Of a stretch of 64,000 nucleotides of DNA, positions 44,214 through 56,102 are shown one piece after another. The stretch is from Erodium maritimum (taxonomy: Eukaryota > Streptophyta > Magnoliopsida > Geraniales > Geraniaceae): positions 64,527,675 to 64,591,674 of the forward strand of contig OY997594.1 in NCBI GenBank assembly GCA_963921825.1, in the 5' to 3' direction. Numbering within the stretch: position 1 is the stretch's first letter; each line of letters opens with the position of its first letter. Both the position numbers and the translations under genes were made by a program. A model generated the notes under the pieces. The model was not told the origin of the DNA, searched no databases, and saw only the letters and a list, made by a program, of their open reading frames with translations.

Positions 44214-47200
44214 TGTAAGAACCACTCTCGGTCAACGCCAGTCAAATCGGCGAAAAACAAGAAAAATTTAAAATTTTTGGACAAACACCTAAATGAACCT
44301 AAATTTGACCCCGAGGGTCATATCGGACTTGAGTTGACCCCGATATCGACCAAAGTGAGTTCTGGGGGACTCAGGGCAACTTTCTGACTAGTTTGGGAAA
44401 GGTTGACTTTTGTTGGAAAAGTCAACCGAGCGACGTTTTGGTCCGTTCGAGGCTCGTTTGGGATCCAAAAAGCTTAGCCGTCGTCACAGTGGTCTTAGTT
44501 GAGCTGTTTCCTTGTAGCCCGTGAAGTTTCGTAATTTCTTGGAAAATGGGCCCGTTCGGGGCTCGAGACAGCCGAATTTCGCGAATCTGACAGAAAAATA
44601 TCTTCAAAGATATTTGTTTGGGTAAATTACAAATGCATACCCTTAAGTATGCCCGTTTAACCGATGCATACCCTTAAGTTTGAACTTAACCGATGCATAC
44701 CCTAACGTTTCGTTTATTAACAGAAAACCCCTTCCGTCAGTCAGATCCGTTATTTTACTGTTCATTTTTTCAAAAATACCTAAAATGCCCTCAACCCTAT
44801 TCATTTTTTATATATTTTTAAATCAAAATTAAATTAATAAGCAAATAAATAATAAATAAATAACATAACCCTACTTATCTACGTCTCATGTTCTTCCTCA
44901 CTTCTTAACCTCACAAAACCTATCCTTATCCCTCTCTCTCTCTCACGCCCTTCATCACCACCATTGAACCTCCATCCTTGAGGAGTTCGGGCCAGTTATG
45001 GCGAGCTCCTTCCTACGCCTCGGTCCAGATCTGGAGTTCGAAGATCTTGCCCAGTTTCTTCTCCGGCGAGAAACGCCATCACCGTCATCCTCCCTCATCC
45101 GTCCGTGTCGTACCCGTTGAACCAGACGCCGGCGAGACCAGATTTGAGGAACCACGACCTCGCCTTTCCTCCTCCAACCAACTTTCTCTCCGACACGTCT
45201 CTCTCTTGAGACCAGATCCAGATCTGGGTTGAAGATATTTTGTGCTTTTAGTGCGAGATTGACCTCAAATTCGTCTGGTTTGGTTGTTATGTTGATGTTC
45301 TTGGTGGGTTTCGGATTAGGGTTGTATATGGGTTTGGTTTTGTTATGCTTGTCAGATTGGAGTTTTTGTTAGGGTAAATTGTTTGGCAATGGAGGGGTTT
45401 TTCATTAATCATGTTTTCATGTTGCTAATTGGCTATCTAATCTAAGAGCATGTTCATCTCCGGTTTGGCAAATCATTTTTTCTTCTTTTTTCCTCTAATG
45501 TGAATCAGAAATGTTGCTTGTGGTTTCAGTTAGCTCGAATGATTAGAACATCAAATGATTCACTTGATTCCTTTAGCTTCAAAGTATAATAGAAGTTTGG
45601 CAGTTCGTGATTAATTTCTTTGTAATAGGAATTTTTATGTAATTTTAAAATTAAATACGATTTAAAATTGATGAAAAATAATTTTAAAATTAAATACGAT
45701 TGAAAATGTGATATTAAAAAAGTGATGAAAAATAAATTAGAAATTTAAAATTGATGTATATAATTTTTATATTAAAATCTGAAGAATTTTTTTAATGAAT
45801 AATTTAATTATTAAAATTAACAAATCTGATTTATATATGTTTAAATTAATAAATAAAACTGTTTTTTTAAATGAAACTATTTTTTAATAAGAAATAAAAA
45901 AATCTTTTCAGTTTTATTTAAAAACATTTATATATAATCTATTTTGAATAAGATGATGTAGATAGGTTTAAATAAATAAATTAAATAATAAACAAATAAA
46001 ATAAATAGATTATATAAAATAGATTTATATTAAAATCTGAAATTAAAAAAAAATAATCTGAAAATTTTAAATAAAGATTTGGAATTAAAAATAAAAAATA
46101 AAAAAAATATAAACAAAAGAAAAGATTGTAGAAAGGAAAAAAAAGAATTAAAAACTGAATTATGACAGGTTGTGTAATATATAAGGGTAGTTGAGGGTAT
46201 TTTGGTCTTTTTACACTTCACTGTTACAGTCTGACTGACGGAAGGGGTTTTCTGTTAATAAACGAAATGTTAGGGTATGCATCGGTTAAGTTCAAACTTA
46301 AGGGTATGCATCGGTTAAACGGGTATACTTAAGGGTATGCATTTGTAATTTACCCTATTTGTTTAAAGAGGTGGGACCCACAAGACACTTGTCACCCAAA
46401 TGGTGGTAGTTGGTTTTTAAAATAAAGAAAAAGGAAGAATTGATGGTAGTTTTGTAATTAAGGGGTAGTAGGTATTTTTTTTGAACAAAACAAAAGGAAG
46501 AATGAGTGGTGATGTTCGGCCATTAACAAAAAAAGGAGAAATAGAGAGAGAAAGTAGAGAGAAGAAGGAGAAAGAGAAAAAGGAAAAAAAAGGAAAAGAA
46601 AGTGTGATGTTTTGGTGATTTCCCGACGATCCAACCGGCGGATCGTCTCAACGATTGAAGAATCGAGCTCCCGTCGTCATTCCCTACGGTGAGCACCTAA
46701 TCGATTTTCGTTTTGATACGTTTGAAAGTTAGGGTTTGGGTTTAAATGGGTTAAATATGGATGAGTCGAGGTGTTGGGTTCGTTGGAGGCGTTTTGGAGC
46801 GAAGAATGAGCGTTTTCCGGTGACTGGAGGCTCGGGGGAGCTCCAGCCACCGTGGGTGGTGGCTGGCCGGAGCTAGGACCGGCCACCACCATGGTGAACC
46901 GGCCCAAAACCGGCCTAGCCACCCACGACCAAGGATGGCCGGGTGGGGCCCACGTGCTCGGGTCTCGTGTTTTCGTGTTCGAGTAGTTTAGGACGTTCCC
47001 CAAGTCGCTAATCCACACCCGGAACGAATTTTGGAATTAAATTGTAAAAGTTGTAAATGACGGGTTTAGAAACTTTAAACGCGAATTAAATTGCTCGGAA
47101 GTCGAAAATTGATTCCGCCGATTGCGTTGGAACCCTGGAATTATTCTAAGACCGTAGAAACGAAAACGGGAATTTTCGGAGCCCCGGAAGGGCGTTTTCA

Positions 47201-49023
47201 AAACCCGGGCATATTCGCCGAGCCGGGCGAATCGGGCCTTTACGGGTCCATCACCGACAATGTCGAGTAATTGGGAAGTTTGGGAGTGATCGACATTGTC
47301 GGGATTGCATTTGGGCGTCAAGTGTATTAAAATTCAGTTTATGCCTGCTAACTTGAAGGTGTTTTAAATTGTGTTCTTATTAGATCGTGCCACCGACAGA
47401 GGAAAGGGAAAGCTAGGCGAGTGATCGTGAGCACGCCGGAGATTGGTCGTGAGCTTTTGGGGAAAGCGTACGAGGTAGGGAAAAGTAGCCGGATCTCGGC
47501 CCTGACTAGGGAAAGTTAACGGTAGAAATGCATGTGACACTTAGGTGTCGTGGGTTAAGTAAGTTTATCGAATAATAGAAAGGCAGGCGACAACGGGTGG
47601 TGTCGTATGATACGGGAACGTATCGAACAATAGAAATGCATGTGACACTTAGTAGTGTCCTAGGAGCAGTGAACGTATTGATATTAGAAATACTGGAGGC
47701 ATTTGGTTATTCCCGGAGGTTGATTGTATTGTTTATGAGTGCCCGTGAGGTTGTTAAACCCGTATTTTATTGTCGGTGTGTCTTGGGTGGCCATGAGTGC
47801 CCGTGGGATTGTTAAACCCGTATTTTACTGCTGGTGTGTCTTGGGTGGCCATGAGTGCTCGGGAGGTTGTTGAACCCGTGTTTTACTGTTGGTGTGTCTA
47901 GGGTGGCCATGAGTGCCCGTGGGGTTGTTAAACCCGTATTTTACTGTTGGTGTGTCTTGGGTGGCCATGAGTGCCTGTGAGGTTGTTGAGCCCGTGTTTT
48001 ACTGTTGGTGTCTTGGGTGGCCATGAGTGCCCGTGAGTTGTTAAACCCGTATTTTATTGTTGGTGTGTCTTGGGTGGCCATGAGTGTCCGTGGGGTTGTT
48101 GAACCCGTGTTTTACTATTGGTGTCTTGGGTGGCCATGAGTGCATGTGGAGTGTTAAACATGTGTTGTTACTGTTTGTTGAACTTTGGTTGTGATTGTGG
48201 TTGCCTGAGGATGAGGACAGGTCGACCGCCTGACCCGACAGGGATCGGGGAAGTTGCGTGGGTGTTGGCTAGCCTCCCGACAGAGATCGGTAAGGTTGAG
48301 CATTCTTTAGCGATGAAGGGCAGCTCCCCTTCCGACCTGCTATCGGAAAATTATTGCGTTGTATATCGCTGACAGGTCGACCGCCTGACCCGACTGAGTG
48401 TCGGGGAAGTTGCGTGGGGCAGGCTCGAGTCCAGCCGGTTAGCAACCGGCACTAAGCAGCTGGAGTGCGATCCTTTGCGATCTTGTTTGGTGTGCGATCC
48501 TTTGTGATCTTGGGTGTTGCGTGGTTATCTTTTGAGTCTTTGGTGGAAGTCGTAACCGCTGTGTTGGGTCTACATTACGTGTCCGGGTGTTGAGTCGGTT
48601 GAGGAAAGTAACAGTTTGTGTGTCAGTCGGGTTATTTGGGTTGGGGATAGTAGTCCCCGGTGTTTGTTTTGTTGTTGGTGTTTCCGGCATTGTCTGCTAG
48701 TATGCCGTAGTCAGTCTGGTATCCGTGGTGGTGAGCGAACGCTCACCCCTAGCTGCTTTTCCTACAGGTACTGGTCGCGAGACGGACTAGGTGAGCTCTC
48801 GAAGCTTTAAGAGCTGGGAGCGGGAGTCCGGGTTTCCTTTTGAGTTTAGCGACGTACGCCTTGTCTTTTGTCCACTTGTTTGGGACGTGCTTTTGAGTTG
48901 TAAATTATTATTTTGATTAACTAAATGGTGATTTTAAGCGATTATTTAAAAAGGTCTGAAAATGGTTTTATTGTTTTACCGTTCGTGTTCCGGGTTTAGT
49001 TCTACTGAATTTGGGGCGTGACA
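44214..49023 (+). repeat. 3' LTR of the Ty3 element, with MULE-2 inside
   Basis: TGTAAGAACC...GGGGCGTGACA. Without MULE-2 and its duplication it is about 3.07 kb, against 3.03 kb for the 5' LTR. The minisatellite is at 47730-48170 and the hairpin at 48730-48747 with CAG at 48765-48767. Confidence 0.9.
44620..46355. mobile_element. Mutator-like element MULE-2 in the 3' LTR
   Basis: A 1736-bp element with inverted ends of more than 100 bp. Both begin GGGTAAATTACAAATGCATA on their own strand and share GGTATGCATCGGTTAA repeats and the CTGACGGAAGGGG segment. It is flanked by the 9-bp duplication TATTTGTTT (44611-44619, 46356-46364); the uninterrupted site is visible in the 5' LTR near 36880. No transposase. 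A GC-richer, exon-like stretch at about 44950-45240 stands out from the AT-rich rest (45600-46100) and may be captured host DNA. It inserted after the Ty3 element. Confidence 0.88.
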
Positions 49024-50345
49024 CATTAGGCTTGCATTGCCTGCTTCTGAGAAGGATGAGAGATCCCATTCATTTCTGTTCCAACCAAATTTTGCACAGG
49101 TAACTCTTTTCCACAAGGAATCTCTTTCTAGAGCAAACCTCCACCACCATTTGGCAACCAAGGCAAAATTTAATTAGTAGAAGATCCTTTATACCAAGCC
49201 CCCTAACTCTTTTGGTCTACAGACATTTTTCCAGCTTGCTTTGCAGAAGGCCTTGGCAACTGAGGAGCCATGCCACAAGAATGTCCTCTGCCAACTGATG
49301 AGGGATTTAATTATTGACTTAGGAGCTTTCAGTACTGAGAAATAGTAAAGGGGAAGAGCTCCTAGTGTAGACTTGATTAGGGTTATTCTACCACCCAAGG
49401 AAAGGAGTTTGGCTTGCCAAAGACCCATAGCAGCTTTGAATTTGTCAATAATAGGAGTCCATGTAGCCAATATCTTTGTGTTAGCACCCAGTGAAAAACC
49501 AAGTTAAGGGAGGGGTAGTTTCCCTTGTTCACATTGCAAGATTTGCATGATAGTGGATTCTTCAACCTCAGGGACATTGAGTGGTATTGCCAATGATTTA
49601 TTATAATTAACTGAAAGCCCAGATGCCAATTTGAATAGTGTAAGGGCTTGCTTGAAGCCCAAGGCAGTAGTGGCAGAGGCTTGGAAGAAGAAAATTGAGT
49701 CATCTGCAAATTGAAAATGAGAGATGATGGGACCATTGACTGATAAATGAATTCCATGAATTTGGTTGCTGGATAAGCTAGTCTTCATTATTTGATTCAA
49801 CCCTTCAGCTGCCAAGACAAATAAAAGAGGAGAGAGGGCACATCCTTGCCTTAGCCCTCTGCGAATATTAAAGTCAGAGGAGGGAGACCCATTGATAAGC
49901 ACTGAGACTGAAGCTCTGAAGCATCAGATCATCCACAATCTCCAAACAATTCCAAACCCCATTCTTGTGAGAATTTTTAAAATATAGGACCACCTTACAT
50001 GATCAAATGCTTTCTCAAAATCTGCCTTGGATATGATTGCTTTGGTCTTTGTTTTCTTGAGAAATTGCACTGTTTCTGATGCTACCAAGATGCCATCAAT
50101 GATTTGTCTTCTTGAGATGAAACTAGATTGCTCATCTCCTACTAATGAGCTAATGACAGTGCTGAGCCTTAGGGAAAGTAGTTTGGAAAGGATTTTGTAT
50201 GGTCTTCCCATAAGACTAATTGGTCTAAAATCATCAAATGTAACAGTGGACTGATGTTTGGGGATGAGGGTGATAAAGGTTGAGTTTAAACCTTTCCCCA
50301 ACTGGTCTGTTTGATGAAAGTAGCCAAGGAAGGGTTGGTTTATAA
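49024..50345 (-). pseudogene. LINE-8 ORF2, reverse transcriptase part, 5'-truncated
   Basis: Minus-strand reading from about 50345: LNSTFITLIPKH, then FDDFRPISLMGRPYKI, the LINE RT1-2 blocks; DGILVASETVQFL; KADFEKAFDHVRW (RT domain 3); RGLRQGCALSPLLFVLAAEGL and the catalytic FADDSIFF near 49705; then the thumb region LLSLGGRITLIKSTL. It runs into the CATTA duplication at 49024-49028 and continues at 36480. The endonuclease and ORF1 are absent because of 5' truncation at about 50345. One or two frame changes occur near 49920 and 49500. It is the only LINE copy here with a reverse transcriptase. Confidence 0.88.
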
Positions 50346-51038
50346 GATTTACATGTGTTACGGGATATGGTTTGTATTGTGTATTAATGTGTATATTTTT
50401 AATTGTTAGTACCGTTTGCGTGGGATGGGAGGGGAATACGAGCTCCGTTACCGATCCGTTTGTTGTCAAAATACCAGACCTTTTATTCTAAACTCTCTCC
50501 ACATGTGAAATTTTTTGTTCTTGAATATGTCAGAGCATGTACATCAGTGGGGCAAGAGGCAAGAGGCGGAACTCTTGCCCTTTCAAATTTGAGAGTGTTC
50601 CACATCAGAGAGACAGATATGGGGATCGTGCTCCTCTTGAAATGCTGACTGGATAATTAATTATGCATTTGCTGAATTTGTTAATTGCATATTTAATTAA
50701 CAAAATAATAAATAAAATATATAAATTAATTAATACATACAAAAATTATAAAAAAATACAAAACTAATTGATAAACTTGAAATTTCATTAATAATCAAAC
50801 ATTACAATAATACATTCATTAAAAATAATACTAAATAAAAATATATAAATTTATTTTATAATAGCTTCAATTTGTCTTTGAAGATTCTCGACCTGTGCGA
50901 AATATACAAACAACATTTTCACGTGATTCACGCATTACAGCTCTTTAATGTCCTCCATATATTTATCGACTTTGGCGTCTATAGTGACAAAAACCTTCGC
51001 CTTCTCACACCTTGCATTGTCTATTTGGGCGATGGCCG

Positions 51039-52331
51039 CTATTGTACTTGAGAGACCCTTCCCCTTCCTCTCTGCGACCTTGTTGCCAATAGAAGTTGTT
51101 GTTCACGCGGATTGGCAATTGGGGAACTTGGGCCTTCGGATGGTTGTTCGTCAGCACCAAGATGTGTAACATTTTCATCGTCGGTGGGAAATGAGCTAGG
51201 TGGGTTTGTGCTGTAACTACCGAACTCGTTCAAGCGTCGTCGTACACACCCGCTATGGCCTTCCTCTGCCCAGAACTTATCATCCTGTTCCAACGGATCG
51301 ATCCAATGGTGGAGCTTGAAAATCTTCTGCTCGTTTTTACCTACGGTGTGAATTCGATAGAGTTCCATGACCCGATCCATGTACCTTTCTTCGTTCCAGC
51401 CGCTATGATCTAATGCCCTATCCTTCCTCATCAGTGTGATATATCGCCTCACTCTTGACGCACATTTGTTAAAATGGCTCTTGACGACTTGGGGTGTAAT
51501 ATCTTCTTCTTTGAACCTCCCAGCTCTGACGAATCTTCTAATCATAGTGGACTAGAACGTGTTCCCTTCTTGGGAGGACCCCTTGATGGGATCTTTTTTT
51601 GTATGTTGCCAAGAAGCTATCAGGAGCATGTCAACTGAAGGGGGCCACTTGGTTCTCCTGTCTAGGACCGCCCTGGCCCCCGGTCCAACAGATGATGAAG
51701 TAGACGACAAACGGGTTTCGAAGTTCCTGCCGACATGTTGTTGTTGGGCGAAATTTTTTCCTGCAATACTATAAGGGTCTAACATTGGTGGTTGGAATAG
51801 TGGTGGGAAAGGGGATCCCATTTGATTGGACGGTTGTCCCATTTCATTGGTCGGTGGTCCCATTAGACCTACGTCAACATGAATAATTTAATTAAAATTT
51901 AATATAAAAAATGTAAATACATAATTAAAATATAACATACATATTTAGAATTTGAATTAAAATTTAACACACATAATTAACAATTTAATTAAAATATAAA
52001 ATACATAATTAATAAATTAATTAAAATTTAACATACATAATTAAAAATCGAATTAAATTTTAACATACATAGTTTAAAAATTAATTCATGAAATAAAATG
52101 CATTTGTAATCAAAATTAATTAAAAACAGTACCTTGGTTCCAACCGGCTTGCATGAATTGGTTGAAAGCATCAGCGGGCCAACCACCGGTTTGGGTGAAA
52201 CCGGTTTGCAAATATTGTTGGTAGTTGTCGGGTAGATTGGTGTTCGACTCTTCATCCGTATTGAGGTCTGGCGGCGTGCATTGTCGTTTCTCCGTTGAAC
52301 TCGGCGGTGGAAGCGAATTATCATCCGACAT
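51039..52331 (-). pseudogene. SANT/Myb-like protein of H-outer, two exons, decayed
   Basis: Exon 1 begins MSDDNSLPPPSS (52331) and ends near 52130; a very AT-rich stretch (52120-51870) looks like an intron; exon 2 starts with GPPTNEMGQPSNQMGS. The SANT-like domain reads WPPSVDMLLIASW ... GNTF, an in-frame TAG at 51554-51552 where tryptophan is usual, then STMIRRFVRAGRF and VVKSHFNKCASRVRRY. Further on there is WAEEGHSGC and a frame change near 51090, after which a coiled C-terminus (AKVDKYMEDIKEL) is readable. This is the ORF1-type DNA-binding partner of PIF/Harbinger transposases. TATA-like TATAAATAC for it lies beyond H-inner near 54790, so promoter and gene are split. Confidence 0.72.
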
Positions 52332-52594
52332 GGTGTAGATAGAAATGGTAATTGAGAGCATCTACAATGGTTAGACACTGTGCAGTGTCAAGGAGCAGTG
52401 TCTAACCATTGTTTTTGGCTTCCTGACACTGCTCCTCCAATGGTAGTGTCTACACAGTGTCAGGAGCAGTGTCTACACAGTTTCAGTAAATTAAAAAAGC
52501 ACCCCACATTTAAATACTACTTTTATTTCAAACCACAAACACATTACATAATATTTAAACGCTAATGCATACTTAGATATTTAAAACATAATTA

Positions 52595-52999
52595 TTAAAA
52601 TAAGATTAAACTAATTCCTATTTCTACTAATATGTAAACGCCACCTCGCATCGTCCTTGAGCATCTCCCACACAGGACGTTTTGTCCACTGCCCGTGTTC
52701 GCCTTCATAATCAGTAACGGTCGCGGCATATACTTCGCATCCGTTGCCCCTCTCCTAGGCTCAGCCAAATTCTTCTGATAGATTTTATCAAACCACTTGC
52801 ACTTCTTGCTCATCTTCTGGAAGTGGTCCTTGACTTGCTTCTCTATCCGTGGTGGCCACGTATCGTTCCCGGTGGCAACATAAGGCACGTACAGAACATG
52901 CCAGTATTGGCCCCCGGGCTCGTAGTGGGTGAGCCAATTGACCACCAAATGTATTTCCTCCTCTAGTGACCAAAGAGGCCCGGTTGCCCAATTCGACAT
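52595..52999 (-). pseudogene. SANT/Myb-like gene a of H-inner
   Basis: Starts MSNWATGPLWSLEEEIHLV (52999); the SANT-like domain has NWLTHYEPGGQYWHVLY, KQVKDHFQKM and FDKIYQKN. After GATDAKYM the frame shifts: the continuation YEGEHGQWTKRPVWEMLKDD is readable in another frame, matching the usual end of this domain family. Upstream, a TATAAATACC near 53090 and a C/T-rich leader look like its promoter, with a perfect 15-bp inverted repeat at 53134-53164. Confidence 0.6.
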
Positions 53000-53133
53000 A
53001 TCGACTTGAGAGAAAATGAGAGAAAATAAGAGAATTTGTGAGAGAGAGAATTTCAGAGGTGTGAGAAATGAGAGGGTGGTGAGGGGTATTTATAGGAGGG
53101 GGAGGGGTCGGGATCGGCGCGGCTGCCACGACC

Positions 53134-53164
53134 CTAGGGTTACTATTTCAAATAGTAACCCTAG
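53134..53164. repeat. Perfect 15-bp inverted repeat
   Basis: CTAGGGTTACTATTT, one C, then AAATAGTAACCCTAG, just upstream of gene a of H-inner. Confidence 0.95.
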
Positions 53165-53293
53165 CACGCTCATCGAGGCTCCGATAATTCGATAATTTTT
53201 TTTTAGAATAAAACACAAAGTACATTATGAAAACAACTAGATTACAACTTTTATTACATAGATTTAAAAACCAAAAATAAATTGAAGTCTTGC

Positions 53294-54390
53294 CTAACCC
53301 AAGAACTCCAAACGCTTCCCGAGGCTTTGAATGAGAGAGGCACGAGACACCCTTTCATCCGCGCCCATGTTGGTGATGTCTTGGCGAAGAACTGCGTTCA
53401 AGGTGTCCATGATCTCCTTCTGCATCGCCCTTCTGCTCTCTAACTGTATCTCTTTCCTTTGGGAAAGAGTGTCGAGGAACTGCATTTGCTCGGGAGGTAG
53501 CCCAGACACCGCCGACTGGGAGGATTGGCCTTTGCCTCGAGCCCTGGCCTTGGCTCTCTTCTGCCCGATTGGACGATCCTCGGTGGTAAACGAGTTCAAC
53601 TCGTCGTCGAAGTCGTCTCCACAAGTGCGAGACTCGTCCATCCTTGTCTGCTTGCTTCCATCACTATCGGCGTCGAGGTTGAGGTCAAGGTCGGGGATGT
53701 CACATTCTGGAACCTTTTTTTTGTGAAAAACTTTGGTTGCCCCCTCACGACCTCCCACATATGCTTGAATTTGAACACGTGCCCTTCCTCATCGCGGTAC
53801 GCCTTTTCAGCGCCTGCCAGGACGTCAACCTCGTTCCTCCCGCTTGTCACCGTGTTCTCAAAGTTGGTGTACTTCTCCTGGAACTTGGTGATGAAGCCTT
53901 TAACCTTATGCCAATGGTCCTTGCAAGCCATCCACGCCCGAGGTGGGTCCTCTGCCGGGCTAACCGCCTCGTACTCGGCATGCACCTTTTGCCAGTACTG
54001 GTCATTATTCTGGTTCTTCCCGTGGATGGGGTCGAGCGAATTGTTCATCCACGCACGTGCCAATCTGACCTCCTCCGCCGTGGTCCACTTCGGTCGCGGA
54101 AGTGGTCTGGGCCTCGATGAAGATGCCGCCGCCTTCCCCTTCCTCCTCCTCTCTTGCGTCGGAGCTATTTGGCAAGGTTGGGTGGCCGGAACGGATTGGG
54201 AAGGTTGCACTTGCGACTCTGGCTATTGGGTTGGCGGGGTGTATGGAGGAAACGGCGTTGAGTACCCCGATTGGAGGAGTTAGGAAAACGAGGAGTAGTT
54301 GGCCATGAAGTCCTCTTCGGTGTGTTGAGAACTCACGTCTTCATCATCCAAGGACTCGACAAGGGATTGGAGGGCTTGATTCGGGTCCAT
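53294..54390 (-). pseudogene. SANT/Myb-like gene b of H-inner
   Basis: The start MDPNQALQSLVESLDDED is at 54390; stops follow after NYSSFS and in the next 30 codons, then the frame is open from about 54230. The SANT-like domain reads WTTAEEVRLARAW, GKNQNNDQYWQKV, CKDHWHKVKGFITKF and, later, HMWEVVRGQPKF. A slip in an A-run near 53720 moves the text to the second frame (VPECDIPDLDLNLD to SLIQSLGKRLEFLG, ending 53294), which has the acidic and coiled C-terminus of these proteins. It is the Harbinger ORF1-type partner, which in related elements helps the transposase enter the nucleus and bind the ends. TATA-like box near 54495. Confidence 0.75.
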
Positions 54391-55083
54391 AACGAGTGTA
54401 GGAAAAAAATTTGGAGAGAATTTGATGAGGAATGGAGGAAGGAAAGCTAAAAACAAGTGAAGAGAGGGTAAAATTTGAGTTGGGGTGGATCTGTATTTAT
54501 ACAGAAATTTAGGGTTTTTTGGGGTCGGCGTCGCCACGTGTCGGGTCGTGACTGGCCAGCCGACTAGCCGTTGGCGCCAGACACGACCGGCTGCGTCGTT
54601 GCCAGAACCAGCAACGACCAATGGACACGACACCGCAGAGACGACGGCTAGGCACGACAAGCCGTGCCTACGCCAGACACGACGGGTAGACACGACCCGT
54701 TGTAGATGCTCTGAGAGAAATTAAAATTGGGAGTGAGTTGAGAGAATGTAGATAGAAATGGTGTGAAATTAATAAATGGGGATGATGTATTTATAGGTGT
54801 TTTGTTTGTATTTAATTTTTATTATAAAAAAATATAGCCGTTAGTACAAGTGTCACCACGCCGGTACACGGAGGAAGAGGTGAGAGGTAGAGAGACGTGA
54901 GGCAGGTTTCAGCCCCGCGCTCCGCACCCACCCTCGCGGGGCTGCGCCCCGCCCCTCGCGCCCCGCCCCCTGCGCCACTCTATTTCAGCTCCCCACATCA
55001 AGGGGGGCGTGAACCCCGAACCTCGGGGCACACACCCCTTGCTCCCGCCCCCCTCACGCCCCGGCTCAATGTACTTGCTCTTA

Positions 55084-56102
55084 TGTTGGGGGCATCGGGT
55101 TCTTATGAAGGGCATGTTAATTTTGCGATCCTGGGGTGCTGATATGTGAGTTGGACTTGACAACGAAAAAACAAATTGTTGCATAATCCAAATTCCAATT
55201 CACATGGACATTGATGTAGGTTTGTGTCGGCTTGGAGAATTTTGATGGATATTGATGGATTGGACTTTCCTCATTGATGTGGGTTTGTGTTGGATATTGA
55301 TGGATTGGATAATTTTGGATTCAATCTGGAAGTATTGGGACAGTGTGAATCTGAAAATCTTGTTGAAATTCTGAAATTGTTTTGATGGAGAAATGTTTAA
55401 TTTCATATTAAATTTTATTTTATCACTAAACAGATAAAAAAATTAAAACATAATAAAAAAATTAATAAAAATAAAATGAATCTAATTTTAAGATAAAATC
55501 TGATAAATTAATAAAAAAGTTAGTTTAAAAATAATAACTATTAAATAAAAAATAAAAGAAAATAAATTAAAAGAAAAATAATAAACTAAAAAAAAGTATT
55601 AAAATTCAAATAATAATTAAAGAATATAAATTAAAAGAAAAAATTCATGAAATAAGAACATTATAAAATTAAAATAATCCAGATTATTATCATGAATTAA
55701 GAATAGATAAACAAAGAGTTACTATTTTAGGTATAAAATAGTCTTTCAATTTATAAAAGTCTTTTAACTCGTAAGTCAAAAGTCAACTAAATTAATAATA
55801 GGGTAAAACGGTCATTTAACATCATATTGTTAGTTTTTTAACCTCAAATGCACAAGAGGTTCGTGGATCGAACAATAAGGTGCCAAAATGGTCGTTTCCA
55901 AACATGTGAGACCTTAATGTTCGTGGACCGAACATAAGGGTACCAAAATGTATTTAACCCTTGAATAGGTAATCTTACAACGTAAAGTAGATTGGTTTAC
56001 CTCTTGAAGGTAACGATCTGTGTATCGGGTTTTTGTACCCAAGGAAATTCAACATGGACATATTACAACGTCTTTGTGATTAATAATAATAGTTGGCAAA
56101 CA
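55084..56102. other. AT-rich spacer without genes
   Basis: No coding text is seen. Two imperfect repeats with GATATTGATGGATTGGA lie at 55245-55310, the rest is A-rich (55420-55700), and there are two GTTCGTGGA-CGAACA segments near 55860 and 55920. Confidence 0.6.

Larger units (their letters stand above)
36481..49023 (+). mobile_element. Ty3 LTR retrotransposon, Tekay-like chromovirus, fossil
   Basis: A complete-length but broken element of 12.5 kb: two LTRs of about 3 kb, a tRNA-Met-type primer site, protease to chromodomain-like C-terminus, and a polypurine tract. It is flanked by CATTA at 36476-36480 and 49024-49028. No gag can be recognised between the primer site and the protease, and the pol is broken in several places, so it could not move by itself. 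The two LTRs are nearly identical over long stretches apart from the MULE-2 insertion, which suggests a fairly recent insertion compared with the solo LTRs. It landed in LINE-8. The clade call rests on the integrase C-terminal and chromodomain-like text. Confidence 0.88.
52356..54711 (-). mobile_element. Harbinger-type element H-inner, nested in H-outer
   Basis: A 2356-bp element with ends GAGCATCTACAATGG (52356) and, at the right, its near-complement CCGTTGTAGATGCTC (54711), flanked by TGA on both sides (52353-52355, 54712-54714). The left 130 bp holds many CAGTGTC/GACACTG words, and the right end GACACGAC words, possible transposase-binding repeats. It carries two SANT-type genes in the same direction, each with its own TATA-like box (near 53090 and 54495). 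No DDE transposase. Confidence 0.82.
50533..55080 (-). mobile_element. Harbinger-type element H-outer, non-autonomous
   Basis: Ends GAGCATGTACATCAGTGGGG (50533) and, at the right on the other strand, GAGCAAGTACATTGAGCCGG (55080), flanked by TCA (50530-50532) and TTA (55081-55083), a 3-bp duplication with one difference. It carries one SANT/Myb-type gene (52331-51039) and H-inner (52356-54711). Without H-inner it is about 2.2 kb. The right end is GC-rich with CGCCCC words. No transposase gene. Confidence 0.7.

Noticed and set aside
54909-55184. Frames over the GC-rich right end of H-outer
   Set aside because: CGCCCC-rich terminal DNA of the element, no domain.
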